Shown: positions 34,402 through 41,469 of the stretch, piece after piece
How positions within the stretch are numbered: the stretch's first letter is position 1
How the letters are laid out: each line of letters starts with the position of its first letter
Source: RUG100 sp050953405
GTDB lineage: Bacteria > Bacillota > Clostridia > Peptostreptococcales > Anaerovoracaceae
Assembly: GCA_050953405.1 (NCBI GenBank)
Contig: JBMNMP010000001.1
Span: forward strand, 248,001 to 312,000
Reading direction: 5' to 3'
Length of the DNA: 64,000 bases
The notes under the pieces: generated by a model
Databases searched by the model: none
The model's input: only the letters and a program-made list of their open reading frames with translations
Told to the model about the DNA's origin: nothing
Made by a program: the position numbers and the translations under genes

Positions 34402-35262
34402 ATGATCAAAATGATATTATTCCCATCCGACTATTTCGATAAGACAAAGGTGGATGCGGACTTACAAAAGGAATACGATGCTGCGCTGGATACAGGTTTG
34501 TTTGAAATAGCTCTGTTCGACTACGAAAAATGGTTTCTTGATGACAGACTGTCTGTTTCAGGAGCACCCGGAGATGTGACACTGGCAGCTTACAGGGGCT
34601 GGATGATGAAACCTGAGCAATATGAGAGATTTTACGATCTGCTGCTGCAGCGGAATATCAAGTTGATCTCGGAGCCAAATCAATACAAATTGATGCACAT
34701 TTTCCCCAATGTTTACGAATATGTGAAAGAAGACACCGCCAAAATGGCCATTTATCCGCTGCATAAAGAAATCCCCCTGGAGGAAGTCAAGAAAGAGTTT
34801 GATAAATTCATGGTGAAGGACTTTGTAAAATCGGTGAAAGGGACAAAATTTCCAAAGTTCTTCGATGCCTCCATCTCGCAGCGGGAATTCAACGATTGGA
34901 TGCAGGAACTTTATAAATATAGAGGAGAACTCCTGACTGGCGGCATTTGCATCAAAGAATTTTTGAACCTGAAATACTATGGAGACAAGACCAATGAATG
35001 GCGCGTATTTTACATGAATCACGAGCCGGCCACGATCAGCAGGAACTCACTCCAGGCTGACTTTGCCCCGGCGCCGCCGCAAAGTCTCATCGACAAATAC
35101 AGAGATTTGGACAGCAGTTATTACACCATCGATTTTGCCGAGCTGGCAGATGGAACGTGGAGGATCATAGAAGCAGGCGATGGACAGGTCTCCGGGTTGT
35201 CCGAAGGGCAGGACTACAATGCCTATTTCAGAGCCTTGCACCAATGCTTTGGTTCACACTAG
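34402..35262 (+). CDS. ATP-grasp domain protein (DUF4343-like)
   Basis: The 286-aa protein resembles small ATP-grasp proteins of the DUF4343 type. It has an N-terminal region with FPSDYFD and YRGWMM, a central KDFVKSVKG Lys (about residue 139), then a TGGICIKEFL strand, an EWRVFY motif, and a C-terminal YTIDFAELADGTWRIIEAGDGQVSG carrying acidic metal ligands. ATP-grasp enzymes join a carboxylate to an amine or thiol through an acyl-phosphate. The substrate is unknown. ATG 34402 is chosen, with TCAGGA just upstream; no nearby gene reveals the acceptor. Confidence 0.72.
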   Translation: MIKMILFPSDYFDKTKVDADLQKEYDAALDTGLFEIALFDYEKWFLDDRLSVSGAPGDVTLAAYRGWMMKPEQYERFYDLLLQRNIKLISEPNQYKLMHIFPNVYEYVKEDTAKMAIYPLHKEIPLEEVKKEFDKFMVKDFVKSVKGTKFPKFFDASISQREFNDWMQELYKYRGELLTGGICIKEFLNLKYYGDKTNEWRVFYMNHEPATISRNSLQADFAPAPPQSLIDKYRDLDSSYYTIDFAELADGTWRIIEAGDGQVSGLSEGQDYNAYFRALHQCFGSH

Positions 35263-35330
35263 CCCGGTTTTGCCAGTGACTTGAAAACCCAGCACACCTG
35301 CATGGCTGATAGTCTGTAACCTGCAATAAA

Positions 35331-35380
35331 GGGGCTGTTGCTCTAAGTTGAAAATCGGCTTAGAGCAACAGCCCCTATTT
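35331..35380. terminator. 17-bp perfect hairpin between ATP-grasp gene and padR fragment
   Basis: GGGGCTGTTGCTCTAAG (35331-35347), 11-nt loop, its exact complement at 35359-35375, then TATTT. It can terminate both converging genes. The stem is unusually long and perfect. Confidence 0.75.
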
Positions 35381-35430
35381 ACAGCATTCCGTGACTTTTC
35401 ATTAACAACTATTTAACGATTAAAGTTTAC

Positions 35431-35658
35431 TTACTTATTTTTATCATCCTCTAATATATATCCATGATCGGCAAGTCCATAGAGCGACGGATATAGTGTT
35501 CCTGCTGCCACATCAACGACATTACCGGATAATTTCTTAATTTGTTCGATGAGCTCTGAACCGGATTTGTCCCCTTCTGTCAGTAGAAGCAGGGAAATCA
35601 TCTCCATCGAACCTTTATCCATTTTATACTTTTTACTTTTTTCAATTTTCACGTCCAT
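35431..35658 (-). CDS. Truncated PadR-family regulator
   Basis: The 75-aa product contains the PadR winged-helix core (SMEMISLLLLTEGDKSGSELIEQI...GTLYPSLYGLADHGYI). It stops at ...ILEDDKNK, before the usual second wing strand (R-x-YY-x-x-T) and the C-terminal dimerisation helix of the roughly 105-aa family. A good SD (GGGGAAGG) and a dyad-bearing promoter are present, so it may be expressed. Whether the short form still dimerises and binds DNA is doubtful. Its usual partner gene (often a DUF1700 protein or transporter) is missing, consistent with decay. Confidence 0.7.
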   Translation of the reverse strand: MDVKIEKSKKYKMDKGSMEMISLLLLTEGDKSGSELIEQIKKLSGNVVDVAAGTLYPSLYGLADHGYILEDDKNK

Positions 35659-35677
35659 GCTTTCCTTCCCCTTTTTA

Positions 35678-35707
35678 AGTATACAAATTTTGTTGTTTTT
35701 TCAACAA
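35678..35707 (-). promoter_or_regulatory. padR promoter with inverted-repeat operator
   Basis: Minus-strand TTGTTG (35702-35707), 18-nt spacer, TATACT (35678-35683). The dyad TTGTTG-N6-CAACAA (35690-35707) covers the -35 box, fitting autorepression. Confidence 0.55.
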
Positions 35708-35720
35708 GTCTTTTTATTAA

Positions 35721-36250
35721 TGTTAGCGCCGGGATATAATTGACCAATATCGCCGAAGAAATTTGACCCACCCGTTACCACAGGCTACCATAGTTTTAAA
35801 ACAACAAATAGAGACTATGGAGGGCCATATGATAATGAGTGAGTCTATTATTCTGATACGTGAGATAGCAAGAGCTGGCAAGAGCCCTTATGCTATTGCA
35901 AAGGAACTTGGTCATTCCAAAAACACTGTGAAGAAATATCTTCAGCCTGGATCAACAGAGAAATCGGTTTATCCTACACATGGATCCAATCTCGATCCGT
36001 TCAAGCCTAAGATAAATGAGATGATGGAATCCGGAATATTTAACTGCGTAACCATTTTGGAGAATATCAAGGCTATCGGTTATGATGGATCCATAAGCAT
36101 ACTGAAAGATTACGTTCATCCGTTCGACCGGCGAAGCAAATTCCGGCAGTCAGGCGTTATGAAACCCTTCCCGGCAAGCAGGCACAGATGGATTGGGGTA
36201 TTTGTCAATATGTTGATGAATACGGGGTCAGTCACAAAGTTCATAAACAT
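35721..36250 (+). mobile_element. IS21-family insertion sequence remnant
   Basis: The left end TGTTAGCGCC begins at 35721. It is followed by repeated TTGACC/TTTGACCC motifs, as in IS21 multiple terminal repeats, and then the first third of istA. Homology stops near 36250; the rest of istA, the istB helper gene and the right end are absent. Confidence 0.75.
35829..36250 (+). pseudogene. istA: IS21 transposase IstA, frameshifted and truncated
   Basis: The start at ATG 35829 has GGAGG upstream. The N-terminus has the IstA helix-turn-helix (ILIREIARAGKSPYAIAKELGHSKNTVKKYL), and the later YDGSISILKDYVHPF matches the pre-catalytic region. At 36125/36126 one base appears lost: the following codons in the next frame read RPAKQIPAVRRYETLPGKQ, then QMDWG, which holds the first catalytic Asp. 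The match ends after KVHKHA, so most of the DDE domain is missing. It cannot be active. Confidence 0.85.
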
Positions 36251-36254
36251 GCAA

Positions 36255-36279
36255 CAAAAAAGGGACACGTATGTGCCCC
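36255..36279 (-). terminator. rplM-rpsI terminator
   Basis: On the minus strand GGGGCAC-ATAC-GTGTCCC is followed by TTTTTTG. It abuts the truncated end of the IS21 remnant. The 36280-36430 stretch is rpsI 3' untranslated sequence with no recognisable content. Confidence 0.8.
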
Positions 36280-36430
36280 TTGGTTGTGCATCTGCATAAG
36301 ATTGACTCGTTCCTCGTCGGGATAGGCATCTCGGCCGTAGATTGCTGCCATTCGCTTCGCTCTTGGGCAATCCTGTCCGGGGACTTTCCATTGCTCTGCT
36401 CCTTCGGAGCACTCGCAAGGACAAGTCTCC

Positions 36431-36826
36431 CTATCTCTTTGAGAACTGACTTGCTCTTCTTGCTTTCTTCAATCCGTACTTCTTTCTTTCCTTCATCCTC
36501 GGGTCTCTTGTGAGGAATCCAGCCGCCTTGAGCGGAGCACGGTAAGCATCTGCATCGACCTCGCACAGCGCTCTTGAGATTCCGTGTCTCAGTGCACCGG
36601 CCTGTCCTGTGTAACCGCCGCCTCTAACGGTAGCGATAACATCGAACTTGCCCTCGCATCCTGCGATTTCAAAAGGTCTCTTTACCTCTCTCTTTACAAT
36701 TTCCAGTGGAATGTAATCATCAAGAGGTTTCTTGTTGACAGTTATTTCACCTGTGCCAGGGATGAGTCTTACTCTGGCTACGGATGACTTTCTTCTGCCG
36801 GTTCCGTAATACTGTGTTTTTGCCAT
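36431..36826 (-). CDS. rpsI: 30S ribosomal protein S9
   Basis: Small-subunit protein whose C-terminal tail reaches the P-site tRNA. The 131-aa product shows the typical N-terminus (YGTGRRKSSVARVRL), the central GGGYTGQAGALRHGISRAL and the basic tail ending in FSKR. It follows rplM by 16 nt in the conserved rplM-rpsI operon, under the control of the upstream leader. Confidence 0.98.
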   Translation of the reverse strand: MAKTQYYGTGRRKSSVARVRLIPGTGEITVNKKPLDDYIPLEIVKREVKRPFEIAGCEGKFDVIATVRGGGYTGQAGALRHGISRALCEVDADAYRAPLKAAGFLTRDPRMKERKKYGLKKARRASQFSKR

Positions 36827-36842
36827 TTTCAGTCCTCCCTAA

Positions 36843-37271
36843 CTAAATTTCCAGCGTTTCAGGCGTCTGTGCAGCATGGTTGTGCTCAGGTCCTGCATAA
36901 ACTTTCAACTTCTTGAACATCTGTCTGCCGAGCTTGCCCTTTGGCATCATGCCTTTGATAGCATGTCTTACGACCTCTGTGGGGTGCTTCTCCATCATGG
37001 TTTCGAAGTTCATCTCCCTGAGGCCGCCCGGGTATCCGGTATGTCTCTTGTAGATTTTGTCCTTTTTCTTCTTTCCTGTTACTTCCACTTTGTCAGCGTT
37101 GATCACGATAACGTAATCTCCGCAGTCAACATGTGGAGTAAAGGTCGGCTTGTTCTTGCCTCTCAGGATAGCCGCTGCAGCACTCGCCATACGTCCCAGG
37201 GTCTTCCCCTCGGCGTCGATCACATACCACTTGCGTTCTACCTCTGCAGGCTTCGCAATAAATGATTTCAT
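36843..37271 (-). CDS. rplM: 50S ribosomal protein L13
   Basis: Early-assembly large-subunit protein. The 142-aa product has the family start (KWYVIDAEGKTLGRMAS), the central GDYVIVINADKVEVTGKK and the C-terminal RMFKKLKVYAGPEHNHAAQTPE. It is the first gene of the rplM-rpsI operon and probably the protein that binds the leader to limit its own synthesis. Confidence 0.98.
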   Translation of the reverse strand: MKSFIAKPAEVERKWYVIDAEGKTLGRMASAAAAILRGKNKPTFTPHVDCGDYVIVINADKVEVTGKKKKDKIYKRHTGYPGGLREMNFETMMEKHPTEVVRHAIKGMMPKGKLGRQMFKKLKVYAGPEHNHAAQTPETLEI

Positions 37272-37460
37272 TTTGCCTTTCCTTTCTGCCTACTGGAATC
37301 GGGAGCTTCCTGCCCGGCCGATCCGTTTCGGTACTGCCTACTGGGATCATTCGGTAAGCATCGCCGGAATCCTTTCCAGCGTAACCTTCCCCTCGATCTT
37401 GGTCGGCATCACTATAACTATATAGCTCGCGTTTCACGGGAAAATTCCTAAAACGCGACA
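37272..37460 (-). promoter_or_regulatory. rplM-rpsI leader RNA
   Basis: The roughly 190-nt untranslated leader has a CGCGTTT/AAACGCG stem near its 5' end. An 11-nt direct repeat, CTGCCTACTGG on the plus strand, occurs at 37286-37296 and 37334-37344. Firmicutes often carry an L13-binding leader here. Assignment is by position and length, since the consensus could not be aligned. Confidence 0.55.
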
Positions 37461-37467
37461 CGACGAT

Positions 37468-37496
37468 ATTATATGCTCAAGGGGGCAGAAAGTCAA
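37468..37496 (-). promoter_or_regulatory. rplM-rpsI promoter
   Basis: Minus-strand TTGACT (37491-37496), 17-nt spacer, TATAAT (37468-37473). Confidence 0.8.
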
Positions 37497-37502
37497 TATC
37501 AA

Positions 37503-37973
37503 TTAGCCGTTGGCCTTGCCAGTGACTTCGTCTATATCCACTTTGAAGACAAAAACTTTGTCTATCATTTTATCCATCAGTCTTTTGCCTGATTCCATAT
37601 CGTTCGGATAGTACTTTTCAAGCATAGCTATGATGCCCTTTTCCTTCTCAGCATTGTCTTCCACGATCGAAGCCTTGCCGGAGGCTATGGCCGATTTGTA
37701 ATAAGCTGTGAACTTTTTAGGTACTACTTCGCTCTCTGTGATGACGCAGAACGAAACCTCATCGCAATAGCGGATATTATCGATTTTTCTGCTGCCCTGA
37801 TTCGTGCAGTGAAAATACATGGTGTTCCCTACCAATGCATAATTTGTGGGTACACCGTAAGGTATATTGTCCGGACCAGTAGTCGACAGAATGCCGTACT
37901 CGCCGTCCCGCAGTATTCCCATAGCTTCTTCCTTAGTGAGTGCCTGGTCTTCTCTTCTCATCGTACTTTTCAT
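37503..37973 (-). CDS. Pyridoxamine 5'-phosphate oxidase-like flavoprotein (NimA-type)
   Basis: The 156-aa split-barrel protein begins MKSTMRREDQALTKEEAMGIL. That ATG has GGAG 8 nt upstream, whereas the 13-codon-longer reading starts at TTG without an SD. The segments GEYGILSTTG, PYGVPTNYAL and MYFHCTNQGSRKIDNI fit the FMN-binding family that includes nitroimidazole-resistance NimA proteins and heme-utilisation relatives. It is a general redox enzyme, and the substrate is unknown. It appears monocistronic. Confidence 0.82.
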   Translation of the reverse strand: MKSTMRREDQALTKEEAMGILRDGEYGILSTTGPDNIPYGVPTNYALVGNTMYFHCTNQGSRKIDNIRYCDEVSFCVITESEVVPKKFTAYYKSAIASGKASIVEDNAEKEKGIIAMLEKYYPNDMESGKRLMDKMIDKVFVFKVDIDEVTGKANG

Positions 37974-38141
37974 ATCTGGTATCTCCTTTACTATAAACTC
38001 GCGGATATTCAACTTAATAGATATATTGTATCAAAATCAATGAGTATACCGCGTTGCTCCTGCAACAGAGATGCGAACAAAAATCATTGTACGGAGCCGC
38101 CCCTCACCGAAACGGCGAGGTACGTCCGCACGTTCACTTTC

Positions 38142-38255
38142 CTAACGGTCAGCGAACATCTTTTTCCGTGTGTCCTGATCTGACAATCCGGCAATAACGC
38201 CGGCGCCGACAACGACCAGAACTATGATCCTGATAACCTTTAACAGCTTCTTCAT
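38142..38255 (-). CDS. Small single-helix membrane protein
   Basis: A 37-codon frame begins MKKLLKVIRIIVLVVVGAGV and ends ...KKMFADR. It has a basic N-terminus, one hydrophobic helix and a charged tail. A strong SD (AAGGTGGTG) lies 5 nt before the ATG, and the gene starts 12 nt after the glycerophosphodiesterase stop, so it looks like a translated operon member. No family is recognised. Positions 37974-38141 hold no other gene; a CCTCGCCG/CGGTGAGG hairpin near 38104-38122 may end the transcript. Confidence 0.55.
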   Translation of the reverse strand: MKKLLKVIRIIVLVVVGAGVIAGLSDQDTRKKMFADR

Positions 38256-38267
38256 TTTTTCACCACC

Positions 38268-38999
38268 TTACGGTCTGATATTTTCAAAGATATAATTATC
38301 ACACTGTTTTATTGCAAACTCCTCGTCCACGCGGTCCTTAACGGTCCATCCGAGGAGTGCGATCCCGTTTTTTCTCTGTCTTCTGAGGAAGTCCAGCGGC
38401 AGCTCGCTGATGTCATAAGCGATGAAATCCGGCTGTGTGAGAAAATTCATTTTGCAGGTGGAAAGCCCCCACTTTACGATGCGCGGCAATCTATTGCTCC
38501 TGAACTTTTCGGACAACTGGCCGATGCAGTAATCCGCACTCAGTTTTTTCATGTAGTATATGGCAAAAGGATCAAACGATTCGATGGCCACCAGTCCTGG
38601 GTAGTTCTGCAGCATTTCGTGCAGCACCCTTTCCAGTCTGCCCACCCGGTTTCCGTTTTTTATTTCGATCAGAACGGGAACCCGGCCAGCAACCATCTCG
38701 AGCACATCTTTCAGCCGCGGAATGGTGTATTCTGTACCGCTCAGCCTGTATTTGTCCAGGTCTTCACTGAAAAGGTCTCTGCATTTCCTGTCCACGCCGG
38801 TCATGCGTCTGATGTTGCCGTCATGCATGATGAACAGCTCACCATCGCGCGAAATATGCACGTCCAGTTCCATCGGGTAGTCTGCTTCCACCGCCTTGCG
38901 GAAAGCTCCCATAGAGTTTTCCGGCGCTTCCCGGTCATGCAGGCCACGATGCGCTATGGGCCTCGTCAGCAGCCATTCGTCTTTTCCTTTTATTCTCAT
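38268..38999 (-). CDS. Glycerophosphodiester phosphodiesterase
   Basis: Hydrolyses glycerophosphodiesters to glycerol-3-phosphate and an alcohol. The 243-aa TIM-barrel protein shows the catalytic AHRGLHDREAPENS (His/Arg/Glu), ELDVHISRDGELFIMHD with metal ligands and the second catalytic His, LIEIKNG, and IESFDPFA. No signal peptide is visible, so it is cytoplasmic. It starts 6 nt after cysE and is followed by a small membrane protein, so it is part of a minus-strand gene string with cysE. Confidence 0.92.
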   Translation of the reverse strand: MRIKGKDEWLLTRPIAHRGLHDREAPENSMGAFRKAVEADYPMELDVHISRDGELFIMHDGNIRRMTGVDRKCRDLFSEDLDKYRLSGTEYTIPRLKDVLEMVAGRVPVLIEIKNGNRVGRLERVLHEMLQNYPGLVAIESFDPFAIYYMKKLSADYCIGQLSEKFRSNRLPRIVKWGLSTCKMNFLTQPDFIAYDISELPLDFLRRQRKNGIALLGWTVKDRVDEEFAIKQCDNYIFENIRP

Positions 39000-39005
39000 G
39001 ACTCC

Positions 39006-39944
39006 TTAAAACTCGTCCGTCCTTACTTCCTTCTTGCCGGAGCTGAATATCAGTTCCTGGTTCTGTGCGCTGACGCGCGTTCCCGGTTCCACTGAAGATG
39101 TGAGGAATACGTTGCCGCCTATGATAGAGCCCTCTCCGATGACGGTCTCCCCGCCGAGGATGGAAGCTCCGGAATAGATGGTGACATTGTCTTCAATGGT
39201 CGGATGCCTCTTGATACCATGCAGTGCCTGGCCCTGGCTCGTGGACAGCGCTCCTATGGTGACTCCCTGATATACTTTCACGTTGTTGCCGATAATGGAT
39301 GTTGAGCCGACTACGATACCGGTCCCGTGATCCATGAAAAAGTGGTCCCCTATGGTTGCACCCGGGTGTATGTCTATCCCGGTGAGGCTATGCGCATATT
39401 CAGTCATCATGCGGGGTATCATCGGTACATCCAGTGTATACAGCTCGTGAGCCACCCTGTATATGGCACAAGCCAGCAGCCCCGGATAGCAAAGAACTAT
39501 CTCTTCTTTGTTGTCCGCTGCCGGATCTCCGTCGAATGTCGCCTGCAGATCGGTATTGATCAGCGCACGGATATGGGGTATTTTATGGAAGAATTCCAGA
39601 GTCTTCTTCTGTGCCCGGTCCTCGATCAGTCCTTCAGTATCCACCTTGTTTTCCTGATATTGCAGAGCCACCGCGATCTGCCTTGAAAGATTGTAGATCA
39701 CATCTTCGATGAGCACCGATATCTTATTGTACATATTAAAGAACTTGTAAGTCTTGTCCCTGTAGTATCCCGGGAAGAGTATGTTCAGTATCTTGTTCAC
39801 GATGTCTTGAACAGCCTTTGTTTCAGGCTGATCGAAGACATCCAGCTTGTCGACATCCCTGCCGTTGGCATAATCTTCTATGATCTCTCCCACTATGTTT
39901 CTTATTTTATCAGCTGTGATTTCCAGCCCCGGTCTTTTTGTCAT
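39006..39944 (-). CDS. cysE: Serine O-acetyltransferase
   Basis: Transfers acetyl from acetyl-CoA to serine, the first step of cysteine synthesis. The 312-aa protein has an N-terminal helical domain of about 170 residues (longer than usual, resembling the EpsC/SAT form). A left-handed beta-helix follows: TGIDIHPGATIGDHFFMDHGTGIVVG with the catalytic His, then KVYQGVTIGAL and hexapeptide repeats. The start MTKRPG follows AGGAAAGTG. No cysteine synthase is adjacent. Confidence 0.88.
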   Translation of the reverse strand: MTKRPGLEITADKIRNIVGEIIEDYANGRDVDKLDVFDQPETKAVQDIVNKILNILFPGYYRDKTYKFFNMYNKISVLIEDVIYNLSRQIAVALQYQENKVDTEGLIEDRAQKKTLEFFHKIPHIRALINTDLQATFDGDPAADNKEEIVLCYPGLLACAIYRVAHELYTLDVPMIPRMMTEYAHSLTGIDIHPGATIGDHFFMDHGTGIVVGSTSIIGNNVKVYQGVTIGALSTSQGQALHGIKRHPTIEDNVTIYSGASILGGETVIGEGSIIGGNVFLTSSVEPGTRVSAQNQELIFSSGKKEVRTDEF

Positions 39945-40009
39945 TTCACTTTCCTGCGCCGCAGCGCTCTCCTTCCACAAAATAATAATAGTAAAGTCGC
40001 CAATACATG

Positions 40010-40843
40010 TCAAATACTGCGCAGCATTTTGATTTCTCTTGCATAGCCTTCCATGTCATTCGGAGTTTCCAGAATGAAGGGAAGGTCCTTCAACTTTGGA
40101 TGATGCAAGAGGTTCCTGAAGGTATCCAGGCCCAGAGTCCCCTCACCGATCTTTTCGTGTCGGTCCTTGTGAGAACCCGGTGGATTCTTGCTGTCGTTGA
40201 TATGCATCGCCTTCAGATAATCAAGGCCGACTATGCGGTCAAACTCATGCAGCACGCCGTCGAGATCATTTATGATATCGTATCCCGCATCGCTGACGTG
40301 GCAGGAGTCCATACAGACGCCTATCTTGTCCTTGAGCTCCACTCTGTCGATGATGGCTGCCAGCTCCTCAAAGCGTCCGCCCACCTCGGTGCCCTTTCCC
40401 GCCATTGTCTCCAGCAGGACTACAGTCTGCTGTTCTTTCCAGATGACTTCGTTGAGCACCTCAGCGATCAGCTCGATCCCTTTCTCCTTTCCCTGTCCGG
40501 TGTGACTGCCGGGATGAAAATTGTAGTAGTTCCCCGGCGTGTGCTCCATACGTTCAAGGTCTTCCTTCATGGCGGTGAAAGCAAAGTCTCTGGTCTTTTT
40601 TGTAGCCGAGCAGGCATTCATGGTATACGGTGCATGGGCCACCAGAACTTGGATACCGTTTTCTTTTGCTATCTTGCGGAACTCCGCAACATCATCCTCA
40701 TCCAGCGCCTTGGACTTTCCGCCGCGCGGGTTCCTGGTGAAAAAAGCAAATGTGTTGGCATCGATTTTCTCAGCCTTCCGTGCCATATGTACATATCCTT
40801 TGGCCGCCGAAAGATGGCAGCCCAGCTTTAATTCGTGTTTCAT
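40010..40843 (-). CDS. nfo: Endonuclease IV
   Basis: Zn-dependent AP endonuclease of base-excision repair, complementing exoA (24008-24757) and mutM in the same window. The 277-aa TIM barrel has LGCHLSAAKGYVHM at the start, YYNFHPGSHTG (zinc His), VLLETMAGKGTEVG (metal Glu), VCMDSCHVSDAGYD, and the late KAMHINDSKNPPGSHKDRHEKIGEG. ATG 40843 is preferred because GGGGAG lies before it; the seven-codon-longer form starts at TTG. It lies 17 nt after dtd. Confidence 0.94.
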   Translation of the reverse strand: MKHELKLGCHLSAAKGYVHMARKAEKIDANTFAFFTRNPRGGKSKALDEDDVAEFRKIAKENGIQVLVAHAPYTMNACSATKKTRDFAFTAMKEDLERMEHTPGNYYNFHPGSHTGQGKEKGIELIAEVLNEVIWKEQQTVVLLETMAGKGTEVGGRFEELAAIIDRVELKDKIGVCMDSCHVSDAGYDIINDLDGVLHEFDRIVGLDYLKAMHINDSKNPPGSHKDRHEKIGEGTLGLDTFRNLLHHPKLKDLPFILETPNDMEGYAREIKMLRSI

Positions 40844-40860
40844 GGCCGTCTCCCCGTTAC

Positions 40861-41322
40861 TCAACTGCGTTTCGGGCCCAGGATGTGTTCATCCAGAATG
40901 ATGGTGAACGGTCCGTCGTTTACCAGGGATACCTTCATGTCAGCGCCGAACTCGCCGCGCTCGACAACAGGGACCTGCAGGCTGCACTTTTCTACGATAT
41001 AGTCATAGAGATCGCTGGCCTTCTGCGGGTCGCCGGCGGCGGTAAAGCTGGGCCTGTTGCCCTTGCGGCAGTCGGCATAGAGGGTGAACTGCGATATCAG
41101 CAGCAGCTGCCCGTCTACATCTGCCAGCGACAGGTTCGTCTTCCCGTTCTCGTCTTCAAAGATCCGCATGCCCAGGAGCTTGCGGATGAACTTATCGGCG
41201 ATCTCCTCGTTGTCCTCTTCACCGATCCCGATCAGTACCATCAGTCCCTTGCCGATCTGTCCTCTGATTTTCCCATCGATCTCAACGGAACTCTCGAGCA
41301 CTCGCTGTATAACAAATTTCAT
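40861..41322 (-). CDS. dtd: D-aminoacyl-tRNA deacylase
   Basis: Proofreading enzyme that removes D-amino acids (and glycine mischarged on tRNA-Ala) from tRNA. The 153-aa product has the conserved SQFTLYADCRKGNRPSF around residue 80, which forms the active site, and the C-terminal Gly-Pro loop NDGPFTIIL. Near-universal housekeeping gene, encoded upstream of nfo on the same strand. Confidence 0.95.
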   Translation of the reverse strand: MKFVIQRVLESSVEIDGKIRGQIGKGLMVLIGIGEEDNEEIADKFIRKLLGMRIFEDENGKTNLSLADVDGQLLLISQFTLYADCRKGNRPSFTAAGDPQKASDLYDYIVEKCSLQVPVVERGEFGADMKVSLVNDGPFTIILDEHILGPKRS

Positions 41323-41469
41323 TTATGTTCTCCTACTCCTTTATTAAAATTCAGGTTTCATTATACCATGTTATACCCTCTTTGGGCAGATGAAAGCAAG
41401 AGGCGGCATCTAAACTGATTGAAGAGGAAATCCCTTGAAAACGCGTGGCTTTCGCAATTGAGCGCGATC

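Noticed and set aside
36228..36566. 112-codon minus-strand frame overlapping rpsI's 3' end
   Set aside because: Overlaps rpsI in another frame and runs through its terminator; no family similarity.
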